A stretch of 43,058 nt of DNA, taken from NCBI GenBank assembly GCA_026416375.1, contig JAOAFI010000011.1:1-43058 (forward strand), given 5' to 3'. This document shows, in pieces, positions 32,145-40,313 of the stretch. Every line of letters begins with the position of its first letter. Within the stretch, counting starts at the first letter, position 1. Below the pieces are notes generated by a model. That model did not search any database. It was not told the DNA's origin and was given only the letters and a program-made list of their open reading frames with translations. The DNA comes from Patescibacteria group bacterium (GTDB taxonomy: Bacteria > Patescibacteriota > Microgenomatia > UBA1406 > GWC2-37-13). The translations under genes were made by a program, and so were the position numbers.

Positions 32145-32981
32145 TTATATATTTTTTATAATATCAATTAATTGTTTTAATGTGAGAGATGATGAGATAA
32201 AATTAGGATTTTTTGAAGAGCCATTAAGAAGCATATTGCCAGAAATATGTAAAAACCAACTAGCTTTTTTATCAACTTTAACTATTTTTTGATAAAGAGT
32301 CCTTAAATGATATTTCTTAAAAGGCAATGTTTTGATTCTTATATTTCCTTTATCTGGATCTTTTCTGGCAACTAATTTAAAACCTTTTTTTAGCGCTAAT
32401 TTTAAAACATCTTCATTTTTTGATAAAACAACAAGAGTTTTTCCCCATTTTGATTTAAAAACAAAACCTTTTTTTATTTCTTTTTCAGCTTGATTTTTTT
32501 TTAAAAAAACAATTAACAAAGCATCAAGAATCAGAAAAACATATTCAACCAATTGGTTGTCATTTTTTAAAATATTTTTAAAACCGCTATCAATAATTGA
32601 AGAAATAAGAAAATCAAAATGATCTGAATCTGGAGATGGAAAATTTATTTCTCCAAAATGATCAAAAATATTGACTTGATTAACTAATTTTTCTAAAGCT
32701 TCTTCTTGATTTTTTTTTAAATAATGATTTTTTTTTAAATATTCAAAAACTAAAGTTGCAGCGCAAATATTATCATTAGTTTGATGATGATCAAAACGCC
32801 CCATTCCAGTATCAACATGAATAATTTCAGAGTTTTCATCTGGACTTTTTTCGTTTAATGTTTTTCCAGCAGGAACAAATTTAATTTCAGCATTTTTCCA
32901 TCCAGGTAAAAATTTTTTAATAAGCCAGCAAGAAGTTATAGCATCTAAATCAGGAGAAATATGAGTAACAATGGTTTTCAT
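32145..32981 (-). CDS. DHH/MYG1-like predicted phosphoesterase
   Basis: MKTIVTHISPDLDAITSCWLIKKF..., DTGMGRFDHHQTND. Confidence 0.6.
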   Translation of the reverse strand: MKTIVTHISPDLDAITSCWLIKKFLPGWKNAEIKFVPAGKTLNEKSPDENSEIIHVDTGMGRFDHHQTNDNICAATLVFEYLKKNHYLKKNQEEALEKLVNQVNIFDHFGEINFPSPDSDHFDFLISSIIDSGFKNILKNDNQLVEYVFLILDALLIVFLKKNQAEKEIKKGFVFKSKWGKTLVVLSKNEDVLKLALKKGFKLVARKDPDKGNIRIKTLPFKKYHLRTLYQKIVKVDKKASWFLHISGNMLLNGSSKNPNFISSSLTLKQLIDIIKNI

Positions 32982-34204
32982 ATTTTATTTATTAATTCAT
33001 CAAAAGAAATTATTTTTATTTCTTTATTATTTCTTTTTTTATATTCTATTTTATCTCCGGTTTTTTTTGAAATAATTAATCTTATTGGAATACCAATTAA
33101 ATCAGCATCATTAAATTTTTCTCCAGCAGAAACATCTTCTCTATTATCAAAAAGAACCTCAATATTTTTTTCGGTTAATTTTTTGTAAAGATTATAAGAG
33201 TTTTGACGAATATTTTTGTCTTTTAAATCAAGACCAATAAGATGAATTTTGTATGGAGCAATATTTTCAGGCCAAATAATTCCTTTTTCATCATTATTTA
33301 TTTCGACAATTGTTCCCATTAATCTTGTTGTTCCTATTCCATAACAGCCCATAACTGGATATTTTTCTTTTCCATCTTTATCAATAAATTTTAAATCAAA
33401 AGCTTCGCAAAATCTTGTTCCTAAATCAAAAATATTGCCAACTTCTATTGCCTTGTTTTTTTTGAGATTGTTTTTACATTTTGGACAAACATTATTATTA
33501 GCAATTTCTTCATTTTGAGCAAATTCGCATTTTTCGCAATAAATTAAATTTACTTCTCCAGCTGGAGTAATAACATTAAACTCATGACTAAATTTTTTAG
33601 TAAAAGATCCGCCTGATGCTTCAGTTATTTTTATTTCTTTAAGACCGCATTTTTTAAATATTTTTAGATAAGCTTTAATTACTTTTTGATAATAATTTTC
33701 AAGATCTTTTTTATCTTTATGAAAAGAATATAAATCTTTCATTCCAAATTCTCTACCTCTTAAAATTCCTGATTTTGCTCTTTTTTCATCTCTAAATTTA
33801 GCTGTTATATGATATAAAGCTAAAGGCAAATCTTTATAACTTTTAATAAATTTTTTTGCTAATGGAGTAATTGTTTCTTCATGTGTTGGCGCTAATGCAT
33901 ATTCATTTGCCCACTGGCTTTTTATTTTAAATAAAACATCAACAGAATTCCATCTGTTTGTTTTTTCCCATAATATTTTTGGATGAAGAGAAGGCATTAA
34001 AACTTCTTGAGCATCAATAGTATTCATTTCTTTTCTTATAATTGTTTCAATTTTTGAAAGAACAATTTTTCCTAATGGAAGATATTCAAATATTCCTGAA
34101 GCAATTTGATCAATAAAACCAGCTTGAGTTAAAAGTTTATGACTGATTGAATCATAATTTTTAATTTCTTTTTTTGTTTTTCCAAATAGTTTTGAATAAA
34201 ACAT
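32978..34204 (-). CDS. proS: Prolyl-tRNA synthetase (short form)
   Basis: SHKLLTQAGFIDQIASGIFEYLPLG, LAPTHEETITPLAKKFI, MKDLYSFHKDKKDLE, MGCYGIGTTRLMGTIVE. Confidence 0.94.
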   Translation of the reverse strand: MFYSKLFGKTKKEIKNYDSISHKLLTQAGFIDQIASGIFEYLPLGKIVLSKIETIIRKEMNTIDAQEVLMPSLHPKILWEKTNRWNSVDVLFKIKSQWANEYALAPTHEETITPLAKKFIKSYKDLPLALYHITAKFRDEKRAKSGILRGREFGMKDLYSFHKDKKDLENYYQKVIKAYLKIFKKCGLKEIKITEASGGSFTKKFSHEFNVITPAGEVNLIYCEKCEFAQNEEIANNNVCPKCKNNLKKNKAIEVGNIFDLGTRFCEAFDLKFIDKDGKEKYPVMGCYGIGTTRLMGTIVEINNDEKGIIWPENIAPYKIHLIGLDLKDKNIRQNSYNLYKKLTEKNIEVLFDNREDVSAGEKFNDADLIGIPIRLIISKKTGDKIEYKKRNNKEIKIISFDELINKI

Positions 34205-34275
34205 AAAATTTTAATAAAAACAATTAATTTATTCTTTAATTATATATTAAAAATATTTTTTTAATTGAGATTTTT

Positions 34276-34833
34276 TTATTTATGTTTAAAACCAAGCCGA
34301 TCAAGAACTTTACCAACTGTTTCAAGAGGGCCTGATGAATAAGTATCAATAACTAGATGATAATATTTTGGATCAAAAAAATCATAATTTCCATATATTT
34401 TTTTCCAAGTTTCGAAGTTGTCAATTTCTCTTTCTTTAATCATTTTTTTTGCATCATCAATTGATACTTTATCACGATTAACTACGCGATCAATTTTTAA
34501 TGCAGGATTAGAACAAGTTAAAAAAACTCGAAGTGTATTTTGAAAATTTCTTGCCATAAATCCAGCAAGCCAAGATTCAATGACATAGTTTCTTTCTTTT
34601 AAAAGTTTTATAGTTCTTTCATCAATAATTCTATGAATTTTTTCATCTCCTAAAGAAGCTAATGGATGTTTATATTCTTTAAGATAATCACGTAATATTT
34701 TTCCTCCTGAAGCAAATTTCCATCCTAATGGTTCAAGATATGGTTTAAGATTTTCAAGAAGAGTGTTTTTTCCAGAAGCAACTCCTCCTGATATAGTAAT
34801 GTTTTCCCAATTTAAATTTTTTTTATTAATCAT
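34276..34833 (-). CDS. Cytidylate kinase-like P-loop NMP kinase
   Basis: ITISGGVASGKNTLLENL P-loop, INRKD-like RVVNRDKVSIDDAKKMIKERE. Confidence 0.75.
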   Translation of the reverse strand: MINKKNLNWENITISGGVASGKNTLLENLKPYLEPLGWKFASGGKILRDYLKEYKHPLASLGDEKIHRIIDERTIKLLKERNYVIESWLAGFMARNFQNTLRVFLTCSNPALKIDRVVNRDKVSIDDAKKMIKEREIDNFETWKKIYGNYDFFDPKYYHLVIDTYSSGPLETVGKVLDRLGFKHK

Positions 34834-34839
34834 AATTAT

Positions 34840-36003
34840 TTATTTAAAAAATTTAATAAAATCATTTATTGCTATTATAACAGCTAAAGCAATAAGAGTT
34901 AAAAAACCAAAAAAATTAACATATTTTTCAATATTTTTATTTGAATTTTTTCCTGTAATCCATTCATATAAAACAAAAACAAGTCTTCCTCCGTCTAATG
35001 CTGGAAAAGGTAAAATATTCATAAAAGCAAGAGATAGACTTATAAGAGCTGATAATTCTAATAAATTGTATATTAATTTTTCTTTTGATTTTTTAACCAT
35101 ATCGTCAATAACCGCAAATATACCTACAGGTCCAGTTAAAGTTTGAGTTATATTTTCTGGATTTTTTTCTTTTATTGCTGAAGAAAATAAATATCCGAAA
35201 ATTTTTAAGTTATAATCTATTAAATTATATGAGTGTAAAAATCCAGAAAATATTTTTTCTTCAGGTTTTTTATATTCTAATATCACAATATCAGCTAAAT
35301 TAACGCCTATAATATATCTTTTTAATTTTTCATTATAAATTGGATTAATTTCAGTTATTTTTTTTTCGTCATTTTTATTATTTTTTAATTCAAATGTTAT
35401 TTTTTCTCCTTTTGAGTTTTTAACAATATCAATAAATTGATTTGCAGAATTTACATTTTTCCATGAATTATTATTTATTTTATATTTTAAAACTATATCT
35501 TCTTCTTTTATATTTGATTTTGATGCTGGAGAATTTTCATTGACTTTAGCAATAATAACTTTTTTTATTGGATTACCAAAAGAAAATTGATGATTTTTTA
35601 AAATTATTGGAATTGGAGTTGATTTAAATTGATTTGACCATAAAATAAAATAAAAAACAATTATTCCAAAAATTAAATTCATTATAATTCCTCCAAGTAT
35701 TATAATTGTTTTTTGCCATGGTTTTTTGTATATAAAAGCTTTTTTTGCGTTTTTTTCTATTATTTTTTTATTTTTATTTTCTATTTCATGATATTCTTCT
35801 CCATATAATTTTACAAAACCTCCAATTGGAAGAAGATTTATAGAAAACAATGTTTCACCTATTTTTTTCCCCCATATTTTTGGAGGTAAGCCAAAACCAA
35901 ATTCTTCTACTTTTACTCCATTTTTTTTTGCCATAAGAAAATGGCCTAATTCATGAATAATAACAAGAAAAGAAAGAATAATTATGAAAATTAAAAAAGA
36001 CAT
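34840..36003 (-). CDS. rseP: RseP-like site-2 membrane metalloprotease (M50)
   Basis: LVIIHELGHFLMAKKNGVKVEEFGFG, PDZ, NILPFPALDGGRLVFVLYEW. Confidence 0.93.
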   Translation of the reverse strand: MSFLIFIIILSFLVIIHELGHFLMAKKNGVKVEEFGFGLPPKIWGKKIGETLFSINLLPIGGFVKLYGEEYHEIENKNKKIIEKNAKKAFIYKKPWQKTIIILGGIIMNLIFGIIVFYFILWSNQFKSTPIPIILKNHQFSFGNPIKKVIIAKVNENSPASKSNIKEEDIVLKYKINNNSWKNVNSANQFIDIVKNSKGEKITFELKNNKNDEKKITEINPIYNEKLKRYIIGVNLADIVILEYKKPEEKIFSGFLHSYNLIDYNLKIFGYLFSSAIKEKNPENITQTLTGPVGIFAVIDDMVKKSKEKLIYNLLELSALISLSLAFMNILPFPALDGGRLVFVLYEWITGKNSNKNIEKYVNFFGFLTLIALAVIIAINDFIKFFK

Positions 36004-36028
36004 TTTGTTTTATATTGTTTTAATTTTT

Positions 36029-36586
36029 TTATAATTCTCTTATTTCGTTTTCTTTTTTTTCTTTAATAAAATCAATTTCTTTCATTATAATAGAATTTTG
36101 ATTATCTATTTCTTTTTCAAAACGATATTTTATATCCTCAGTAATTTCTTTTTTTTCAAAAAGATTTTTAATATTTCTTCTTAGATCATCTCTTAAAGAT
36201 CTTATTTGATTTTTTCTTTCTTCAATTTTTTCTCTAGCAAGTTTTATATATTTTTCTCTTTGTTCAGAAGATAAAGGAGGAATTCTTAAAATTATTTTTG
36301 TTCCTTGAATTGAAGGAGAGAGTCCAAGAGGAGATTTAAGTATGGCTTTTTCTATATCTTGAGTTACTGAAGGATCAAAAGGAATAATTAATAATGATGT
36401 AGGCCCTTCAGTTGTTATAGTTGATAATTCCATTAATTTTAATTTAGTTGTTCCTCCATATGTTTCAACTATTAAATTTTCAACAAGAGAAGGATTAGCT
36501 CTTCCTGTTCTTATTGTTTTTAAATCTTCTTTTATAGAATCAATTATTTTTTGAGATTTTTGTTTAAACTCAGAAAGAAAATCCAT
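36029..36586 (-). CDS. frr: Ribosome recycling factor
   Basis: LKTIRTGRANPSLVENLIVETYGG, LTSEQREKYIKLAREKIEE-like, RSLRDDLRRNIKNL. Confidence 0.96.
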   Translation of the reverse strand: MDFLSEFKQKSQKIIDSIKEDLKTIRTGRANPSLVENLIVETYGGTTKLKLMELSTITTEGPTSLLIIPFDPSVTQDIEKAILKSPLGLSPSIQGTKIILRIPPLSSEQREKYIKLAREKIEERKNQIRSLRDDLRRNIKNLFEKKEITEDIKYRFEKEIDNQNSIIMKEIDFIKEKKENEIREL

Positions 36587-36608
36587 AATATATTAAATTT
36601 TAAAGATT

Positions 36609-37058
36609 TTAAATTTCCCAATAAATTATTCTATTTATTTTTATATTTTCTCCAAATTTTAAAACAGCATCTTTTAAAAGATCTAAAATTTTTTTTGATG
36701 GATCTCTGATATAATTTTGATTTAATAATTCTTCAATTGTCTGAGGTTTTAAAGAAGCAATCTGCATAGCAATTTCTTGACCTAGAGAACTAAATTCTTT
36801 GTTTGTAGAAACAAAATCTGTTTCGCATAATATTTCGACCAAAGATGCTATTTTTTTATTATGATGAACATAGGAAAATATTGCTCCGGCTGATGTAGTT
36901 CTTCCAGCCTTGTCTTTTATTTTGTCAGCCCCCCATTTTGTTAATAGTTTTTTTGCCTCTTCAATATTATTGTTTGTTTCTTCTAAAGCTTTTTTACAAA
37001 GAGAAAAAGAAACTCCTGTTTCTTCTCTTAATTTTTTTAGTTTATTTATATCGTACAT
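36609..37058 (-). CDS. tsf: Elongation factor Ts (short form)
   Basis: NKLKKLREETGVSFSLCKKALEETNNNIEEAKKLL, EILCETDFVSTNKEF. Confidence 0.94.
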   Translation of the reverse strand: MYDINKLKKLREETGVSFSLCKKALEETNNNIEEAKKLLTKWGADKIKDKAGRTTSAGAIFSYVHHNKKIASLVEILCETDFVSTNKEFSSLGQEIAMQIASLKPQTIEELLNQNYIRDPSKKILDLLKDAVLKFGENIKINRIIYWEI

Positions 37059-37086
37059 ATTTATAAAATTTTATAAAATTTAAAAA

Positions 37087-37767
37087 CTATTTTTCGTATA
37101 ATTCAGTTATTTCTTCTACCAAACAATTAATTGATGATATTGAATCATCATTTCCTGGAATAGGAAAATCAACTAAATCAGGATTGACATTTGTATCAAC
37201 AATGGCGATTATTGGAATATTTCTTTCTTTTGCTTCTTTTAATGCATTTTTTTCTTTTTTTATATCAACTATAAAAATAGCATCTGGTTTTTTTTCAAGA
37301 GAGATAATTCCTCCATACAATTTTTCAAGTTTTTTTAATTTTTTCTCAAGTTTTAATTGTTCATGTTTGACAAATTTTTTCCATAGTCCTTCTTCTTTTT
37401 CTTTTTTTAGAGTTTTTAATTTTTTTATATTATTATTTATAGTTTCAAAATTAGTGATTAATCCAGCCGGCCATTTAAAAGAAATATAAGGAATATTTTT
37501 TTCCTGACAAATTTTTGAAATTATTGAAGAAGCTGTTTTTTTAGTACCTATAAAAAGAATTGTTTTTTCTTCTTGTTTTAATTTTTTTACAAAATTTTTA
37601 GCTTTTTCTATAAGTTCAACAGTTTTTTCTAAATTAATTATCGATGTTCCTTGATTTATAGTGTAAATATATTTTTTAGCTTTAGGATGAATTTTATTTT
37701 TTTTATGTCCAAGATGAACTCCTGTTTCAAAAAATTTTTCTATTTGATTTTTAATATTATTTATCAT
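37087..37767 (-). CDS. rpsB: 30S ribosomal protein S2
   Basis: FETGVHLGHKKNKIHPKAKKYIYTINQGTSIINLEKT, IPIIAIVDTNVNPDLVDFPIPGNDDS. Confidence 0.96.
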   Translation of the reverse strand: MINNIKNQIEKFFETGVHLGHKKNKIHPKAKKYIYTINQGTSIINLEKTVELIEKAKNFVKKLKQEEKTILFIGTKKTASSIISKICQEKNIPYISFKWPAGLITNFETINNNIKKLKTLKKEKEEGLWKKFVKHEQLKLEKKLKKLEKLYGGIISLEKKPDAIFIVDIKKEKNALKEAKERNIPIIAIVDTNVNPDLVDFPIPGNDDSISSINCLVEEITELYEK

Positions 37768-37805
37768 AATCTATTCATTTTATCAATGAAATGTTTTTTT
37801 TTCAA

Positions 37806-38696
37806 TTAGATTTTTAATGATTTTAAGAAAGTTTTAAATTTGCCATTAATTTCTGGATGATTTAAAGCCATTTCAATAACAGTTTTTAAATATTCAAACT
37901 TATTTCCTGTATCATAATATTTGCCATTTTTTATAACTACAGCGTAAACTGGCATTCCTTGTTTTTTTAAATAATTTATAGCATCAACAAGCCATATTTC
38001 TCCTCCTTTTCCTGGTTTTATATTTTTTAATGCTTTAAAAATTTCTGGAGGAAGAATATATCCACCGTGAGTGGCTATATTTGAAGGAGCTTTTTCTGGA
38101 TCTGGTTTTTCAATTATTTCATTTATTTTATAAATATTTTCTTTAACATGAGTTAGATCAGCTATTCCATATCTATTTAAATCTTCTTTGTTTTTTATTT
38201 CTACTCCTGAAATGATTATTCCTCCTAAATTTTCATAAACATTAATCATTTGTTTTAATCTTGGAGGATTTGAATATATAAATTCATCTCCCCATAAAAC
38301 AGCAAAAGGTTCATTTTCTATTACTGGTTCTGCTGTTAAAACTGGAGTTCCATTTCCGTATGGACCTTTTTGTCTAATATATATAAATTCTGCCATTTGA
38401 GAAATTTTTTTTATTTGTTCAAGAAGTTCAAATTTTTTTCCTTGAATAAGATTTTGAACTAAATCTTCTGATGGTTCATCAAAATGATCTTCAATTGCTC
38501 TTTTATTGCTTCCGGTAATTATTATTATATTTTTTATTCCTGAATTTATTGCTTCTTCAACAACATATTGAATAACAGGTTTATCAACAACAGGCAACAT
38601 TTCTTTTGGCAAGGCTTTTGTTTGAGGTAAAAATCTTGTTCCAAAACCAGCAGCAGGAATAACAACTTTAGTTATTTTTTTCATTTTTTTATTCAA
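37806..38696 (-). CDS. galU: UTP-glucose-1-phosphate uridylyltransferase
   Basis: KVVIPAAGFGTRFLPQTKALPKEMLPVVDKPVIQYVVEEA. Confidence 0.95.
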   Translation of the reverse strand: MNKKMKKITKVVIPAAGFGTRFLPQTKALPKEMLPVVDKPVIQYVVEEAINSGIKNIIIITGSNKRAIEDHFDEPSEDLVQNLIQGKKFELLEQIKKISQMAEFIYIRQKGPYGNGTPVLTAEPVIENEPFAVLWGDEFIYSNPPRLKQMINVYENLGGIIISGVEIKNKEDLNRYGIADLTHVKENIYKINEIIEKPDPEKAPSNIATHGGYILPPEIFKALKNIKPGKGGEIWLVDAINYLKKQGMPVYAVVIKNGKYYDTGNKFEYLKTVIEMALNHPEINGKFKTFLKSLKI

Positions 38697-39102
38697 ATTT
38701 AATAGTAATTGATTGTTTTAATTTAACTTTATTTTCAATTATTGCTTCTACTTTTGCGACTCCTAAATCTTTTGATGAAAGATTAAAGGTTGTTTTTCCT
38801 GATTTATCAGTTGTTTGAGAATCAATATCGAATTCTCCTAAATTTGTAGTTAGAGAAACTGTTTTATTAGCTAAAGGTTGATTTTTTTCATTTCTAACAA
38901 AAACATTAATCATTACTTTCTCTTGATTATTTGCTTTTGCAGAAAGAGGCCAGGCAAAAATTAATGATTTTTCACTTGATGGTTCTAATTCTTCTGATGC
39001 CCTAGTAAGAATTTTTATTTGATTTCCAATTAGAACATAACTCATGAATAAAGAAAAAGTTAATACTAAAATGCTTAAAAGAATTCCTAATTTTTTATCC
39101 AT
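38689..39102 (-). CDS. Membrane-anchored single bacterial Ig-like domain protein
   Basis: N-terminal TM LGILLSILVLTFSLFMSYVLIG, VNVFVRNEKNQPLANKTVSLTTNLGEFDIDSQTTDKSGKTTFNLSS; start at internal MDKKLG. Confidence 0.7.
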   Translation of the reverse strand: MDKKLGILLSILVLTFSLFMSYVLIGNQIKILTRASEELEPSSEKSLIFAWPLSAKANNQEKVMINVFVRNEKNQPLANKTVSLTTNLGEFDIDSQTTDKSGKTTFNLSSKDLGVAKVEAIIENKVKLKQSITIKFE

Positions 39103-39191
39103 AATAATAAAGATTATCAATAAAAGATTATTTTGTCAAATTTTCGCTTGTATTTTTTTATAAATATATTATATTTAATTTTATAAATTTT

Positions 39192-40313
39192 ATGATTAAG
39201 GTATATTTTACTGCTTCAACTTTATTTAATAAAGAATATAAAGAAAATTATAAAAAAATTATTTTTTTTCTTAAAAAGCACCGTCTTATTTTAACATCAG
39301 GCGAACAAATAATTAATGAAAAATTATTAAAAGAAGATGAAAAATTAACTCCGGAAGAAATTTTTAAAAGACAGAAAAACCTTATTGATAAAAGCGATTT
39401 TATTGTTGCCGAAGTAACAAAATCTTCTCATGGAGTTGGAGGCGAGATTGTGTATGGCTTAGTAAAAGAAAAATCTGTTTTGGCTTTAGTTTATGAAAAC
39501 AATCAAGATTTGATTTCTCCAATGATATTAGGTAATCCATCAGATAATTTTTATCTTGAAAGATATGATTTTGATAAGCTTCCTTTTATAATATCTGATT
39601 TTGTTAAATTTATTAAAACAAAAAAAACAAGAAAAGGAAAATTAATTGTTATTGATGGAGGTGATGGTTCAGGAAAAACAGTTCAAAGCAAAATGCTTCT
39701 TGAGTATCTTAAAAAAAATAAACATGATGTTAAATATTTTGATTTTCCTCAATACTATAAAACTTTTCATGGAAGAACTGTAGCTAAATTTTTACAAGGA
39801 GAGTTTGGAAAAATTGATGAGGTTTCGCCTTATTTAGCTTCTCTTGCTTATGCATTAGATAGAGTTTCAGTAAAAGATGAGATGGAATGTTTTTTAAAAA
39901 AAGGAGGAATAATTGTTTGTAATCGATATGCAACATCAAGCTTAGCTCATCAGGGAGCTAAATTTAATGATATTAAAAAAAGAGATGAATTTTTAAAATG
40001 GCTTTATGAATTAGAGTATAAAATTCATAAAATTCCTAAAGAAGATATTGTAATCTATCTTTATGTTCCTTGGAAAAAAGGATTAGAATTAACAGCTAAA
40101 AAAGGTATTCGAGAGTATCTTCAGGGAAAAAAAGATATTGCTGAGGAAGACATAAATCATCGAATAAAATCAGAAAATATGTATTTTGAACTTGCTTCTA
40201 AAAATAAAAACTGGATAAAAATAAATTGTCTTGATGAAAAAAATAATCTTCTTTTCCCTTTTGATATTCATAAAAAAATAATTGAGATTTTAAAACAAAG
40301 AAAAATTATTTAA
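39192..40313 (+). CDS. Fusion: N-terminal nucleoside 2-deoxyribosyltransferase/DNPH1-like domain + C-terminal thymidylate kinase
   Basis: N-term: VYFTASTLFNKEY...DKSDFIVAEVTKSSHGVGGEIVYGL; C-term: KLIVIDGGDGSGKTVQSKML...LDRVSV...VCNRYATSSLAHQGAK. Confidence 0.85.
   Translation: MIKVYFTASTLFNKEYKENYKKIIFFLKKHRLILTSGEQIINEKLLKEDEKLTPEEIFKRQKNLIDKSDFIVAEVTKSSHGVGGEIVYGLVKEKSVLALVYENNQDLISPMILGNPSDNFYLERYDFDKLPFIISDFVKFIKTKKTRKGKLIVIDGGDGSGKTVQSKMLLEYLKKNKHDVKYFDFPQYYKTFHGRTVAKFLQGEFGKIDEVSPYLASLAYALDRVSVKDEMECFLKKGGIIVCNRYATSSLAHQGAKFNDIKKRDEFLKWLYELEYKIHKIPKEDIVIYLYVPWKKGLELTAKKGIREYLQGKKDIAEEDINHRIKSENMYFELASKNKNWIKINCLDEKNNLLFPFDIHKKIIEILKQRKII

Noticed and set aside
16038-32981. Genetic code change (TGA = Gly/Trp), prompted by the in-frame TGA at 42657
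   Set aside because: TGA acts as a plausible stop for rpmE (16038), hisS (17072), rpsU (31891) and proS (32978), three of them in classical ATGA stop/start overlaps; a genome-wide recoding is not supported.
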